From Candidatus Izimoplasma sp. HR2 (lineage in GTDB: Bacteria > Bacillota_I > Bacilli_A > Izemoplasmatales > Izemoplasmataceae): a stretch of DNA of 64,000 bases. This document shows, one piece after another, positions 19,178-29,086 of the stretch (position 1 is the first letter of the stretch; each line of letters starts with the position of its first letter). Location: positions 31,546 to 95,545 of the forward strand of contig JRFF01000036.1 of assembly GCA_000753575.1 (NCBI GenBank), written 5' to 3'. Below the pieces are notes generated by a model. It was not told where the DNA came from. It saw only the letters and a list, made by a program, of their open reading frames with translations, and made no database searches. The position numbers were made by a program, and so were the translations under genes.

Positions 19178-19199
19178 AACTTATCCAAATAGATAAGTT
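19178..19199 (-). other. Hairpin at the tnpB stop codon (possible element right end/omega-RNA)
   Basis: Perfect 8-bp inverted repeat AACTTATC/GATAAGTT with loop TATTTG on the minus strand, overlapping the last codons and stop of tnpB. IS200/IS605 elements have hairpins at their ends, and omega-RNAs overlap the tnpB 3' end. The exact element end is not determinable here. Confidence 0.45.
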
Positions 19200-20461
19200 C
19201 GTTTACGTGTGTTCACACCACTATACCCTAACTTTTTAGTTTTGGGGTTACCTTTTCTTAAAATATTAAGCGCTGCATTTAAGTCAGCGTTAATACTGAT
19301 TCCTTCTTTTGATATATATAAACCACGCTTTACTCTTTTTCCACTAAATGTATGTTTTTTATAATCTAGCTCTGGTAATACATCATTATCCAAATATGAT
19401 GCTTTTGATGTATAAGATTCATTTATAATTTTAGTAATGATCCCATACTCTTTTGCTAAATACACTACTCTATCTCTTAGTTTAGCTAAAGGAATAGACT
19501 TAGCCATTTGATTATATTGTTTACTTAAATTAATATCTTTAAAATCTTTATTATACCCAATAATAATTTCTCCAACATTATTTGTTAATGCGTGATTAAT
19601 TATAAGCCTTGCTGCTTTATTTATTCCATATATCATTTGATTGTTTCTTTTTTCAATAAGTTTAATCATTTGATTTGTTAGTATATGTTGATTTGGTCTT
19701 TTACTTGATAAAGCACTCATTCTTTTATGGTACCACTGATTTAATGATTTTAGTTTTCTACCATCAATTAGTAAATGCTTTGCGTTCGTTACTGCACAAG
19801 TTGCTAAATTATTAAATCCTAAATCAATTCCCATTGTTTCTGTTTTTAAGTTGCTGTCTTCTAATATATCTTCTTCAATATAAGTATGAATCACATAAAT
19901 GTATTTGCCATCAAACTTTTGTTTAATGGTAATTTCTTTTATTTGTTTATCTATTATACATTTTGGTGTTTCTATTGTTATATATAATTCATCTAATAAA
20001 TTTAGTGAATTACTCAGATGAAGATCTTTTTTTGACAACTTAAAATACTTCGAAATTCTCTTTATAAAATTTCCTCGAGGTAAATTGTAGTAATTACTTT
20101 TTGGTTTATAGACCAATCGGTCTATTAATGAATAGTACCCTAACTTATCAAGATATCTAGGTAATCTAACTTTTTGATTTGATTTTGCTTTAATAGAACC
20201 AAAAAAAGCTTTCATTGCTTCATCTACTTTTTTGATTACTGCTTGTGCTTGTGAGGAATTCAATGTTCTATAGTTTTCACTTGTTTTTAGTAAATGGTAA
20301 TTGTTTTCATATGTTAAATACATTCCAGTATTAAAGAAATGTTGCCTCACATTGTATAATGCTTCATTATATAGATTCTTTGATGCACGCATCAATAATA
20401 ATAAAAATATCTTTTGATCTTTATCTAACTTAAGTCTTGTTTTTATGGCTTTATATCTCAT
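19181..20461 (-). CDS. tnpB: TnpB-family RNA-guided nuclease of an IS200/IS605-type element
   Basis: A 426-residue TnpB (OrfB). N-terminal HTH/WED-like part is followed by a split RuvC domain: RuvC-I Asp in MGIDLGFNNLATC (D213), RuvC-III Asp in INADLNAALNILRK (D393). At the usual RuvC-II Glu site the sequence is IIIGYNKDFK, with Gly instead of Glu; a Glu in NESYTSKASYLD (E348) is the probable replacement, as in known rearranged TnpBs. The zinc-ribbon CxxC pairs are absent. No tnpA is nearby, so it cannot transpose alone. ATG at 20461 follows AAGGGGGTG; the longer GTG frame begins within that site. The reading frame is intact. Confidence 0.9.
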   Translation of the reverse strand: MRYKAIKTRLKLDKDQKIFLLLLMRASKNLYNEALYNVRQHFFNTGMYLTYENNYHLLKTSENYRTLNSSQAQAVIKKVDEAMKAFFGSIKAKSNQKVRLPRYLDKLGYYSLIDRLVYKPKSNYYNLPRGNFIKRISKYFKLSKKDLHLSNSLNLLDELYITIETPKCIIDKQIKEITIKQKFDGKYIYVIHTYIEEDILEDSNLKTETMGIDLGFNNLATCAVTNAKHLLIDGRKLKSLNQWYHKRMSALSSKRPNQHILTNQMIKLIEKRNNQMIYGINKAARLIINHALTNNVGEIIIGYNKDFKDINLSKQYNQMAKSIPLAKLRDRVVYLAKEYGIITKIINESYTSKASYLDNDVLPELDYKKHTFSGKRVKRGLYISKEGISINADLNAALNILRKGNPKTKKLGYSGVNTRKRTYLFG

Positions 20462-20488
20462 GTTTTTCACCCCCTTATTCCTACCTCT

Positions 20489-20520
20489 ATTATACCATGT
20501 TTAGGCCCTAATGGAGCAAA
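20489..20520 (-). promoter_or_regulatory. Possible promoter of tnpB
   Basis: Extended -10 TGGTATAAT on the minus strand about 30 bases before the tnpB start. A TTGCTC about 19 bases upstream is only a weak -35. Confidence 0.45.
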
Positions 20521-20599
20521 TAAAAAGATATGAGACATATTCGATTTACGAACCTATGTTAACATAATAACTTGACAATTTAGAATTTCCTATTGAATA

Positions 20600-20625
20600 A
20601 AAAAACCTCCCTTAAGGGAGGTATA
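20600..20625 (-). terminator. Terminator of yneF
   Basis: Palindrome ACCTCCCTTAAGGGAGGT (20605-20622) followed on the minus strand by seven U. Confidence 0.88.
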
Positions 20626-20630
20626 TTTTT

Positions 20631-20846
20631 TTATTTTGCTTCATTCATTGATTGCATTACTTGTCTAACTTGTTTTTCAGAAGGTTTTCTTCCCATTTGC
20701 ATCATCATTGCTCTAATCATGTTCTCATTAACAGGTGGGTTTTCTCTTAAATATTTTTTAAAATATCTTTGAGATAGGTAAAAACCAACAATTGCACCTA
20801 CGATTAACGCTATAATAGGTAATGTAATTTGTAACCATAAATCCAT
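20631..20846 (-). CDS. yneF: YneF/UPF0154 family small membrane protein
   Basis: A 71-residue protein with one N-terminal membrane helix (LWLQITLPIIALIVGAIVGFYLSQRYFKKYL) and the UPF0154 signature NPPVNENMIRAMMMQMGRKPSEKQVRQVMQSM. Function unknown; in Firmicutes and Mollicutes the family is conserved and single-copy. ATG at 20846 follows AAGGAGTGATAT; the longer frame uses a GTG inside the binding site. It stands alone with its own terminator. Confidence 0.88.
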   Translation of the reverse strand: MDLWLQITLPIIALIVGAIVGFYLSQRYFKKYLRENPPVNENMIRAMMMQMGRKPSEKQVRQVMQSMNEAK

Positions 20847-20913
20847 ATATATCACTCCTTAATTATTCTCTATCTTATTTTACAAGATAAGCCCTATAAA
20901 CACAAGTGATTTA

Positions 20914-21234
20914 TTATTTTCTTGACTTAGCAAAAAGATATATAAAATAAGATGTATAACCATACTTAATAATGAATTGTATTACCACAGGTTTTGAATA
21001 CCATCCTATTGTAGCATACAGTATTATTCCTACAGTCTTTTCTTTATGATACATGAATGTATCAGACAAATTAAATAGCTTAGTATAGATAATATTTGCG
21101 CTATCTAGTACTTCAATAGCTTTTGAATAGGATATAAACTCATGAACTAAATATCCTATTAAAAATACTGCTTGTAGTATAAGATATAATAGCTTAATAC
21201 TAAAATATTACTTACAATAGACAAGTATAATCAT
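20914..21234 (-). pseudogene. Remnant of a small membrane-protein gene, interrupted by a stop codon
   Basis: An open stretch of about 97 codons (21207-20914) ends in tandem TAA. It reads as a plausible protein with hydrophobic helices (KLLYLILQAVFLIGYLVHEF; TVGIILYATIGWY; IKYGYTSYFIYLF) and normal codon use, but has no ATG, GTG or good TTG start with a ribosome-binding site. The same frame continues upstream through TAA (21210-21208) to ATG at 21234, giving M-I-I-L-V-Y-C-K-stop. The simplest reading is a gene decayed by a nonsense mutation and loss of its start; a non-AUG start at ATT is possible but lacks a Shine-Dalgarno. I do not recognise the family. Confidence 0.5.
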
Positions 21235-21351
21235 AATTTTTATTAATAGTAATTTGAATTTTTTAATATTATTTAAAAACTTGTTTACTTTTACCAAGAT
21301 TTTTAATACAATATTTATGAGAATAAATAATCAATTATAAGGAGGAATATT

Positions 21352-21519
21352 ATGCCAAGAAGAATTAATGAAGATTGTATTGCATGTGCTGCATGTGTAC
21401 CTGAATGTCCAGTTGATTGTATAGCTGAAGGAGATATTTTTGTTATAGATGAAGATGTGTGTATTGACTGTGGAGCATGTGAAGTTGTTTGTCCAGTTGA
21501 GGCAATTATAGAAGTATAA
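21352..21519 (+). CDS. 2x[4Fe-4S] ferredoxin, clostridial type
   Basis: A 55-residue ferredoxin, the full length for this family. Two cluster motifs are complete: CIACAACVPECPVDCI and CIDCGACEVVCPVEAI, each CxxCxxCxxxCP. It carries electrons for anaerobic redox enzymes such as pyruvate:ferredoxin oxidoreductase or reducing-power pathways like IspG, which in this window needs such a donor. ATG follows GGAGGAATATT. Monocistronic, with a terminator directly after it. The 500-base gap to its left holds the membrane-protein remnant and its promoter region. Confidence 0.95.
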   Translation: MPRRINEDCIACAACVPECPVDCIAEGDIFVIDEDVCIDCGACEVVCPVEAIIEV

Positions 21520-21543
21520 AAAAAAGAGTTTTCACTCTTTTTT
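21520..21543. terminator. Bidirectional terminator between ferredoxin and the Nif3-like gene
   Basis: Stem AAAAAGAGT/ACTCTTTTT with loop TTTC, located between convergent genes and with A/U runs on both sides. Confidence 0.85.
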
Positions 21544-21544
21544 T

Positions 21545-22318
21545 TTATACAAATTTATATGGATTAGTATTTATTTTACTTACCAAGATATTTGCTTTAA
21601 CACCTTTATTAACTAATATACTTTTAAGTTCATGAACAAAGAATTTTTCTATGTTATGTCCTATATCTAATACATTGAGATTAATAGCAAGTGCGTCATG
21701 TGCTTGATGATAAGAGATGTCGCCAGTTATTAATAAATCAACACCAGCTTTACTAGCGCTATAAATAGTGCTAGAACCAGATCCACCAGTAATTGCTACT
21801 TTGTTAACTGTTTTATTTAAATCACCAATAAATCTTGCATTATCAACTTTAAAAGTCTTCTTAACAGTATTAATATAGTCTTTCATTAAAGATGGAGAAA
21901 CTTTACCTACTTTTCCTAAGCCTTCATCTTCGGTTGTAAATTCAAGTACTTCTTGATCCTTTAGATTAAGCATATCAGCTAAAATAGTGTTCATACCATA
22001 GCTACTAACATCGAAGTTAGTGTGGGCTACATATAGTGTTATATCTGACTTAATTAACTTTTCAATAACTTTACCTTTATAAGTATCAGTATTAATTGAT
22101 TTTAAAGCACTAAATATTAATGGGTGATGAACTATAATTAGCTCAGTTCCATTATTAATTGCTTCATTAACTACTTCTAGAGTTAAATCAAGAGACAATA
22201 AAATCTTACCAATATCTTTATTTAAAGTACCTATTTGAAGTCCTACATTATCCCAGTTATAAGCTAAATCTTTCGGATAAAGTGCTTCAAATATATTAAT
22301 AATTTCTATTCCATTCAT
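21545..22318 (-). CDS. Nif3-like dinuclear metal-centre protein (YqfO/YbgI family)
   Basis: A 257-residue NIF3-family protein; it is the compact form without the extra YqfO insert domain. Metal-ligand motifs are seen: the N-terminal AYNWDNVGLQIG, IIVHHPLIF (two His), AHTNFD, and near the C-terminus LLITGDISYHQAHDALAINLNVLDIGH followed by E. The family is often annotated as GTP cyclohydrolase I type 2, but the function is not settled. Its ATG overlaps the trmK stop (ATGA), and trmK-nif3 next to rpoD is a conserved Firmicutes arrangement (yqfN-yqfO after sigA). Confidence 0.92.
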   Translation of the reverse strand: MNGIEIINIFEALYPKDLAYNWDNVGLQIGTLNKDIGKILLSLDLTLEVVNEAINNGTELIIVHHPLIFSALKSINTDTYKGKVIEKLIKSDITLYVAHTNFDVSSYGMNTILADMLNLKDQEVLEFTTEDEGLGKVGKVSPSLMKDYINTVKKTFKVDNARFIGDLNKTVNKVAITGGSGSSTIYSASKAGVDLLITGDISYHQAHDALAINLNVLDIGHNIEKFFVHELKSILVNKGVKANILVSKINTNPYKFV

Positions 22319-22968
22319 TTAATTACCTCCTCTAAGAGTTTCAATCTAGATTCAATTTCTTCTTTTCTAGATTGAGTCGTAATATGTGGTAATACTTTAT
22401 TTAACTTAGCTATTTCTTTTTCAATTCTTTTAATGAAAAAGTATGGCTTTTCTTTTATATTAATTGGTCCAAATTGTAATTCAATTTCACTATAATTAGC
22501 TTTTCCTATATCAGCAATAATTAAATCATATGTCTTATGATTATCATTTAATACTAGTTCATCAACTATATTAAATCCAATAGCTTCAATAGCTGCTCTA
22601 ACTAAATGTGAATCGTTATTAGGTTGTAAGATAAATCTCTTAACATTCTGTTTATCATCTTTTAATAAAATATCAGAAATTAAGTTTCCACCCATTCCAC
22701 TAATTACAACTACATCAACATCACTATCTATTTTTTCAATCCCGTCCCCAAGTATAACTTCAACTTTACTGTTAAGTTCATACTTAAGTACATTACTATA
22801 AGCAATAACAAATGGACCTTGTTTATTATCAATAGCTTGTGCTGAAGATACATATCCAAGAGTTACAGCATTAATAGGAAGTAAAGCGTGGTCAGTACCA
22901 ATATCAGCTAATTTATTAAAACCTTCAGTATACTTTAAGCAAGCTGAAAGTCTCTTAGAAATTTTCAC
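22315..22968 (-). CDS. trmK: tRNA (adenine-N1)-methyltransferase TrmK
   Basis: A 217-residue SAM-dependent enzyme that methylates adenine 22 of tRNA. The SAM motif LADIGTDHALLPINAV and the catalytic-region motif VVISGMGGNLISDIL match TrmK/YqfN; the C-terminal half is the helical tail typical of the family (KRIEKEIAKLNKVL). Start codon is GTG, overlapping the rpoD stop as TAGTG, which indicates coupled translation. It ends with TGA overlapping the next ATG. Confidence 0.93.
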   Translation of the reverse strand: MKISKRLSACLKYTEGFNKLADIGTDHALLPINAVTLGYVSSAQAIDNKQGPFVIAYSNVLKYELNSKVEVILGDGIEKIDSDVDVVVISGMGGNLISDILLKDDKQNVKRFILQPNNDSHLVRAAIEAIGFNIVDELVLNDNHKTYDLIIADIGKANYSEIELQFGPINIKEKPYFFIKRIEKEIAKLNKVLPHITTQSRKEEIESRLKLLEEVIK

Positions 22969-24221
22969 TATTTTCCACTCATAAAGTCTTTTAGTTTTTT
23001 AGAACGAGAAGGATGTCTAAGCTTTCTTAATGCCTTAGCTTCAATTTGTCTTATACGTTCACGTGTTACTCCAAACTCTCTACCAACTTCTTCAAGTGTT
23101 CTAGAACGTCCATCAAGTAATCCAAAACGCATTCTAAGTACTTTTTCTTCTCTATCAGTTAAAGTCTCAAGCACAGTATCAAGTTCTCTTTTAAGCATTA
23201 CTTTAGACGTAAACTCCATTGGAGTAAGTGTATCTGGATCAGGAATAAAATCACCTAAACTAGAATCTTCTTCTTCACCTACAGGTGATTCTAAAGAGAT
23301 AGGTTCCTGTGCTACTTTTTGAATTATCTGAACTTTTTCAACTGTAATTCCCATTCTTTCAGCTACTTCTTCAGGATGAGGTTCACGTTTTAATTCTTGA
23401 ATTAATTGTCTTTGAGTTCTTACTAATTTATTAATAGTTTCTACCATATGTACAGGTATTCTAATCGTTCTTGCTTGATCCGCAATTGCTCTAGTTATTG
23501 CTTGTCTAATCCACCATGTAGCATAAGTTGAGAATTTAAATCCTTTAGTGTGGTCAAACTTACCAACAGCCTTCATTAGTCCCATATTACCTTCTTGAAT
23601 TAAGTCAAGAAATTGCATTCCTCTACCTACGTATCTTTTAGCAATTGATACTACTAAACGAAGATTTGCTTCAACTAATTTATTTTTAGCAAGTTCTCCT
23701 CTATACAGTAATTCTTCAACTTCTTTTTTATATTCGGGAGAAATATCTTCTTTCATTTCTACCATTTCATCAAACTGTTCTTTAGCAACTTTAGCATTTG
23801 CTATATCAGTCGCAAGTTCAACTTCCATAGGACCAACTAATAAATCTACACGTCCAATTTCTTTTAGGTACATTCTAACTGGATCATCAACTTTAATTGA
23901 TATTTGATTCTCAAATGATTTATCATGTAGTAATTCTTCTTCAATGTCTTTAGTAAAATCTAAATCTAAAACAATACTTGGATCTAATTCCTTATCTTCA
24001 TCTCCAAATCCATCATCATCTTCAGTAATAACTTTAGGTATTTTATATCCAACCATTTCCTCTTCAGCTACTACATCAACTTGTCGTTTTTCTAGTTCAG
24101 CTACAACTTCATCAAAAGCTGAAGTTTCATCACTTACAAACTTTAGTATTTCTTTAACTGCGATATAACCTTTTGCTTTACTAATTTCTACTAATTCCTG
24201 GATAATTTTATCTTTGTCCAT
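22968..24221 (-). CDS. rpoD: Primary sigma factor (sigma A/RpoD)
   Basis: A 417-residue housekeeping sigma factor. Region 1.1 at the N-terminus is followed by region 1.2 ([16 protein letters not shown]), region 2 ([66 protein letters not shown], which melts and reads the -10), region 3, and region 4 ([41 protein letters not shown]), which reads the -35. Promoters found elsewhere in this window (TTGACA-17-TATACT) suit it. Its ATG lies inside the dnaG end (14-base overlap) behind AAGGAGGCTAAGT, the classical dnaG-rpoD macromolecular-synthesis operon. Confidence 0.97.
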   Translation of the reverse strand: MDKDKIIQELVEISKAKGYIAVKEILKFVSDETSAFDEVVAELEKRQVDVVAEEEMVGYKIPKVITEDDDGFGDEDKELDPSIVLDLDFTKDIEEELLHDKSFENQISIKVDDPVRMYLKEIGRVDLLVGPMEVELATDIANAKVAKEQFDEMVEMKEDISPEYKKEVEELLYRGELAKNKLVEANLRLVVSIAKRYVGRGMQFLDLIQEGNMGLMKAVGKFDHTKGFKFSTYATWWIRQAITRAIADQARTIRIPVHMVETINKLVRTQRQLIQELKREPHPEEVAERMGITVEKVQIIQKVAQEPISLESPVGEEEDSSLGDFIPDPDTLTPMEFTSKVMLKRELDTVLETLTDREEKVLRMRFGLLDGRSRTLEEVGREFGVTRERIRQIEAKALRKLRHPSRSKKLKDFMSGK

Positions 24222-25986
24222 ACTTAGCCTCCTTAATTTTTACATCTCTATATTCTGCTAGTTTAATCTTTTCTAGCATCGTAGGAGCGTTTCTTATTTT
24301 TTCTTCTAACTCTTGGATTACTAAATATTCCAAGTATTTTTGTATTACACCCATAAGGTCTCTATACTCTTTATCATCCAGCACAGCCATCTTATATTTT
24401 ACTCTTTTTGTGTAAAAAAGTAGTTGGTCTGGATTAAATAATTTAAGTAGTTCTTCCTCATCAATAATACTTTCTTTAGAAGCTTCTAAGTTTTTATAAT
24501 GTACATCTTCAATAATCATTTTAATATCTCTAACAATAGGTTCTATATAAAACACTTCACCAAACTCGTTATTAAAAGTTTTAACATACTTAAAGTCTTT
24601 AATATAGTAATTTACAAGATTTCTTTCCGCAACAGCGTACTTACGTTCAATTTCCATTCTAGGAATATTTCTACTTCTTAAATTCCTAATATTTCTTTTA
24701 GTATATTGATTAAAATCTTGTCTAATAGATTCAGTAGATACTTTTACATCTTTACTTAATCTATTGATATAACTTTCAATAATCGTATTAGAACTGTTTT
24801 TAATTAAATCAAATATAATTTTCTTAAAGTGTTCAATATCTAACATTTTAGTAAAATCAATATTCATATTACTTTTTAAATACGCAAATTCAATCTTATC
24901 AATCCAGTTATCATTAATAAATTTATTTAATTCTTTAGCTGAATACTTCTTAAGATAATCATCTGGATCTAATTTATCAGGTAATAATATAATCTTAATT
25001 TCCATATGAGCTTGTTCAAATAACTTAATTGCTCTTTCAGTTGCTTCAACGCCTGCAGGGTCACCATCATAACATATGGTTACATTATTTGTATATTTTT
25101 TCATTAACCTTACTTGATCATTAGTTAAAGATGTTCCCATAGAAGCAACACTTTCTTTAACTCCTGCTCTATAAGCAGCAATAACATCCATATACCCTTC
25201 AAATAAGACTATACGGTTGTTTTTCTTAATTTCATTAATCGCGTTATTCATATTATATAAAACATTACTCTTAGTAAATACAATCGTTTGAGGACTATTA
25301 ATATATTTAGGCCCATCGTCGTCTTTATCTAAATATGTTCTCCCAGAAAATCCAACGACATTTCCGTATTCATCAAGAATAGGAAAGATTATTCTCTCTC
25401 TAAATAAATCATAAAAATTCTCTTTTTTACTTTGTTTAACTAATCCTAAATCATATAAATCAGAAACCAAAATACCTTTTTCAGTTAATGTTTTATAGAG
25501 TAAATCAAATTCAGTTGGAGATAGTCCAATACTGAATTTCTCAATTATTTCATCACTAATACCTCTTTTTAACAAATAGTCTTTAGCTACAATACCTTGT
25601 TTGGTACTTGATAAATATAATTTATAAAAGTTAGAAGCATCTTTATTAATATCTAAAAACTTCTTATTAGGATTTTCTCTTTTATACTTAGTGAAATCAA
25701 TACTAACATTAGCTCTATCAGCTAAGTTTTCAATTGCTTCAACAAAACTTAAATTTTGAGTCTTTTGAAGGAATCCAATTGCATTTCCTTTTTCTCCACA
25801 AGAGAAACAATTAAATATTTTTCTTTCAGGTTCGACTGAAAATGACGGAGTCTTTTCATTGTGAAATGGACACAAGCCAAAATAACTCTTTCCTTTTTTA
25901 GAAAGAGATACTTTTTCAGATATTAGATCTACTATATCTGTCTTTGAAAGTATTTCGCTTATTACCGCTTCACTAATCTTTGCCAT
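24208..25986 (-). CDS. dnaG: DNA primase
   Basis: A 592-residue primase making RNA primers at the replication fork. N-terminal zinc-binding domain [26 protein letters not shown] (Cys-His-Cys-Cys), the RNA polymerase core with TOPRIM motif [15 protein letters not shown] and [13 protein letters not shown], and a C-terminal helicase-binding helical region. ATG follows ATTAGGTGATTAA. It lies 9 bases from glyQS upstream and overlaps rpoD downstream. Confidence 0.96.
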   Translation of the reverse strand: MAKISEAVISEILSKTDIVDLISEKVSLSKKGKSYFGLCPFHNEKTPSFSVEPERKIFNCFSCGEKGNAIGFLQKTQNLSFVEAIENLADRANVSIDFTKYKRENPNKKFLDINKDASNFYKLYLSSTKQGIVAKDYLLKRGISDEIIEKFSIGLSPTEFDLLYKTLTEKGILVSDLYDLGLVKQSKKENFYDLFRERIIFPILDEYGNVVGFSGRTYLDKDDDGPKYINSPQTIVFTKSNVLYNMNNAINEIKKNNRIVLFEGYMDVIAAYRAGVKESVASMGTSLTNDQVRLMKKYTNNVTICYDGDPAGVEATERAIKLFEQAHMEIKIILLPDKLDPDDYLKKYSAKELNKFINDNWIDKIEFAYLKSNMNIDFTKMLDIEHFKKIIFDLIKNSSNTIIESYINRLSKDVKVSTESIRQDFNQYTKRNIRNLRSRNIPRMEIERKYAVAERNLVNYYIKDFKYVKTFNNEFGEVFYIEPIVRDIKMIIEDVHYKNLEASKESIIDEEELLKLFNPDQLLFYTKRVKYKMAVLDDKEYRDLMGVIQKYLEYLVIQELEEKIRNAPTMLEKIKLAEYRDVKIKEAKYGQR

Positions 25987-25994
25987 TTAATCAC

Positions 25995-27362
25995 CTAATA
26001 GTATAGTTTTTCCATTAAATATGGAATTAATTCTTCTTTATTTAAAACAACTTGTTCCATAGTATCTCTATCTCTTATAGTAAATTTACTTTCTTTTAAT
26101 GAATCATCATCGACAGTTAGAACAAATGGTGTACCTATCGCGTCTTGACGACGATATCTTTTACCAATTTTACCTGATTCATCATAAGTTACAGTAAAGA
26201 ACTTACTTAAATAGCTTTCCATTTCTTCGGCTAACTCTTTATGATATTTCTTAATTAAAGGTAGCACAGCTACTTTATAAGGAGCAAGGCTTGGAGCTAA
26301 TCTTAAATTAATTCTATCTTCACCGTCACCTAAATCTTCAATAGTATATGCTTCACTTAATACAGCTAAGAATAATCTTTCTACTCCTAAAGATGGTTCT
26401 ATTACGTAAGGTAAATACTTCTCATTAGTCACAGGATCTAAATATAGTAACGATACTTTTGAATGATCTTGATGTTGTTTAAGATCATAATCAGTTCTTG
26501 ATGCAATACCCCATAATTCATCAAATCCCCAAGGGAATCTATATTCAATATCAGTTGTCGCATTAGAATAATGAGATAACTGTTCAGTTTCGTGATCTCT
26601 TAGTTTAATATTTTCATCATTTAATCCTAAACTAAGTAAGAACTTATGGCTTTCATTCTTCCAGTAATTAAACCACTGCATCTCAGTACCAGGTTTACAG
26701 AAGAATTCTAATTCCATTTGTTCAAATTCTCTTGTTCTAAAGATGAAGTTACCTGGAGTAATTTCATTTCTAAAAGATTTACCAATCTGTCCAATTCCAA
26801 AAGGAACTTTTTTTCTAGCACTTCTTTGTACATTTTTAAAATCTAAAAAGATTCCTTGCGCAGTTTCAGGTCTTAAGAAAATATCTGTTTCACTTACAAC
26901 ACCTTGGCTAGTTTTAAACATCATATTAAACTGTCTTATATCTGTGTAATCTAATTTACCACAATTAGGACAAACAATATCATTCTCTTTAATATAATCC
27001 ATCATTTTATCATTAGACCAACCATCAGCTATAACCCCAGTTTGATCTTCAATTAACTTATCAGCTCTATGTCTAGTTTTACAACTTTTACAATCAGTTA
27101 AAGGATCATTAAATCCTCCAACATGTCCACTAGCTATCCATGCTTGTGGGTTTAAAAGGATTGAACTATCTAGTCCTACATTTAATTTATTTTCTTGAAT
27201 AAATTTCTTCCACCATGCTTTTTTTAAATTATTTTTAAGTTCTACACCTAAAGGACCATAATCCCACGTATTAGCAAGACCACCATATATTTCACTACCT
27301 TGAAATACAAATCCATAGTTCTTAGCGTAGTTAACTAAATCTTCCATTTTTATATTACTCAT
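25995..27362 (-). CDS. glyQS: Glycyl-tRNA synthetase, alpha2 type
   Basis: A 455-residue class II synthetase of the single-chain eukaryote/archaea-like type common in Mollicutes and Bacilli relatives. Seen: the N-terminal [32 protein letters not shown], motif 2 [25 protein letters not shown], motif 3 [15 protein letters not shown] four-Cys cluster CKSCKTRH ... CPNCG is inserted after motif 1. Anticodon-binding domain at the C-terminus. ATG follows AGGAGGAATATT. It has its own promoter right after the recO terminator and no T-box. Confidence 0.96.
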   Translation of the reverse strand: MSNIKMEDLVNYAKNYGFVFQGSEIYGGLANTWDYGPLGVELKNNLKKAWWKKFIQENKLNVGLDSSILLNPQAWIASGHVGGFNDPLTDCKSCKTRHRADKLIEDQTGVIADGWSNDKMMDYIKENDIVCPNCGKLDYTDIRQFNMMFKTSQGVVSETDIFLRPETAQGIFLDFKNVQRSARKKVPFGIGQIGKSFRNEITPGNFIFRTREFEQMELEFFCKPGTEMQWFNYWKNESHKFLLSLGLNDENIKLRDHETEQLSHYSNATTDIEYRFPWGFDELWGIASRTDYDLKQHQDHSKVSLLYLDPVTNEKYLPYVIEPSLGVERLFLAVLSEAYTIEDLGDGEDRINLRLAPSLAPYKVAVLPLIKKYHKELAEEMESYLSKFFTVTYDESGKIGKRYRRQDAIGTPFVLTVDDDSLKESKFTIRDRDTMEQVVLNKEELIPYLMEKLYY

Positions 27363-27408
27363 AATATTCCTCCTAGTACTAAAATTTGGACATAATTATA
27401 CAGCATAT

Positions 27409-27420
27409 ATTATACCATAA
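27409..27420 (-). promoter_or_regulatory. -10 element upstream of glyQS
   Basis: Extended -10 TGGTATAAT on the minus strand, immediately after the U-run of the recO terminator; about 45 bases before the start codon. No convincing -35 apart from the T-rich tract. Confidence 0.55.
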
Positions 27421-27424
27421 AATC

Positions 27425-27447
27425 AAAAAAAAGAGGCAAGCTCTTTT
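27425..27447 (-). terminator. Terminator of the recO operon
   Basis: Stem AAAAGAG/CTCTTTT with loop CTTGC, followed by eight U on the minus strand; overlaps the recO stop codon. Confidence 0.8.
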
Positions 27448-28169
27448 CAGTATTTTTGAATTTGTTTAATAATTCCTCTTGATTTTGTCTTATATCCTAC
27501 ATAATCACCATATAACACATCAATTATATGTCTAACAATAGTTTTATCAATATTCTCTAAAACAGGGATTTCAGTCTTGTTAATATCAATAGCATATAAC
27601 TTCAAAATATTAATATAGACTTCAGGACCATAGCTCGCTTGATTAATCGATAAATGTTCACTACAAACAAGTCCACCATTATCAATACTAAAAACCAAAT
27701 CTTCCTTATTACTACATATATTACATTCTTTAAAATTAAGTCCGTACCCTAGAAAGTATAATAACTTAAGTTCAAAGATAAATGATAATACTTCAGAGTC
27801 AATTCCTTGATCAAACAATAAGAATAATCTTTTTACAAAAGAATATAGTTTTTCATGATCACTATCTTTTGGTATAGTATTTCCAATTAACTCCATAATG
27901 TGATTCATATAAGTATAGCTAACTAAATCCTTTTTAACATTAGGGTAATCATTAACTAACTCTCCCTCTTTTAAAGAAGGAAAATCACCTCTTGAATAAC
28001 TTAACTTAATAAGATTACCGTTTTGACTTAAAAAACGGTTTACATTATTCATCTTTTTAACACTATGAGCAATAACACTCTTTAATCCTTCATCAGTATA
28101 CAGATAAAGAATTTTACTACTATCTTTATAATCAAGTGATCGTAAAACTAATGCTTCTTTTAAATCCAT
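27447..28169 (-). CDS. recO: DNA repair protein RecO
   Basis: A 240-residue mediator that loads RecA on SSB-coated DNA in the RecFOR pathway and anneals strands. OB-fold N-terminus (EALVLRSLDYKDSSKILYLYTDEG) and a zinc-type Cys cluster CNICSNKEDLVFSIDNGGLVCSEH in the C-terminal helical domain. ATG follows GAGGTGATGCGTT. It follows era, as in many Firmicutes (era-recO). Confidence 0.93.
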   Translation of the reverse strand: MDLKEALVLRSLDYKDSSKILYLYTDEGLKSVIAHSVKKMNNVNRFLSQNGNLIKLSYSRGDFPSLKEGELVNDYPNVKKDLVSYTYMNHIMELIGNTIPKDSDHEKLYSFVKRLFLLFDQGIDSEVLSFIFELKLLYFLGYGLNFKECNICSNKEDLVFSIDNGGLVCSEHLSINQASYGPEVYINILKLYAIDINKTEIPVLENIDKTIVRHIIDVLYGDYVGYKTKSRGIIKQIQKY

Positions 28170-28192
28170 AACGCATCACCTCATAACTATAG

Positions 28193-29086
28193 TTACTCTT
28201 TATAACCGAAATTTCTCAAAAAGAAATCTTTATTTCTCCAGTCTTTTTCAACTTTGCAGTGTAAATCTAAATAAACTTTACTACCAAGTAAATGTAAAAT
28301 ATCTTTTCTAGCTCTTGTCCCAATCTCTTTAATCATCTTTCCGCCTTTACCAATAATTATTCCTTTTTGTGAAGTTCTTTCAACAATTATTGACGCATGA
28401 ATATTAATTAATAAGGGATTAACATCATCATTCTGCATATAATCAATTATACACATTACTGAATGAGGAACTTCCTCTTTAGTTAACTGTAATACTTTTT
28501 CTCTTATTAACTCACTAATGATAAATTTTTCAGGATGATCTGTTATTTGATCGTCAGGATAATATTTAGGACCTTCTTCAAGTTCACTAATAATATCATT
28601 AAGCAATAAATCAACATTATCACCACGTAAAGCACTTATAGAAAATATTCCTTTAAACTTAAATAGCTTTTTGTATATATCTATACTTTCTTTTAAAGCA
28701 ACTATATCAGTTGTTTTATCAGCTTTATTTACAATTAAAAATACTGGTATTTTAACCTTTTGTAGTAGATCAATAATAAATCTATCTCCTCTACCAATTT
28801 CTTCATTACCATCAATCATAAACATAATTAAATCAACACTACGAAGTGTGTTGATTGCTTCTTTAGTCATGAACTCACCAAGCTTATGTTTTGGTTTATG
28901 AATTCCAGGTGTATCAATAAATACTACTTGTGCTTCATCAGTCGTGTAAATACCAGAAATATTATTTCTAGTAGTTGAAGGTTTGTTAGAAGTAATAGTT
29001 ACCTTTTGTCCTAACACCTTATTCATAAAAGTTGATTTACCTACATTAGGTCTACCAACTATTGTCACAAATCCTGATTTAAACAT
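28193..29086 (-). CDS. era: GTPase Era
   Basis: A 297-residue essential GTPase that binds the 3' end of 16S rRNA and assists 30S maturation. G1 [17 protein letters not shown]2 STTRNN, G3 DTPGIHKP, G4 NKAD, and the C-terminal KH RNA-binding domain with [22 protein letters not shown]. Its ATG overlaps the cdd stop as TAATG behind GAGGGAGACC. The order phoH-ybeY-cdd-era-recO is a conserved Bacillus-type cluster. Confidence 0.97.
   Translation of the reverse strand: MFKSGFVTIVGRPNVGKSTFMNKVLGQKVTITSNKPSTTRNNISGIYTTDEAQVVFIDTPGIHKPKHKLGEFMTKEAINTLRSVDLIMFMIDGNEEIGRGDRFIIDLLQKVKIPVFLIVNKADKTTDIVALKESIDIYKKLFKFKGIFSISALRGDNVDLLLNDIISELEEGPKYYPDDQITDHPEKFIISELIREKVLQLTKEEVPHSVMCIIDYMQNDDVNPLLINIHASIIVERTSQKGIIIGKGGKMIKEIGTRARKDILHLLGSKVYLDLHCKVEKDWRNKDFFLRNFGYKE

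Noticed and set aside
27363..27446. T-box for glyQS
   Set aside because: Only a -10 element and a Shine-Dalgarno are present; no GGTGGTACCGCG-like core.
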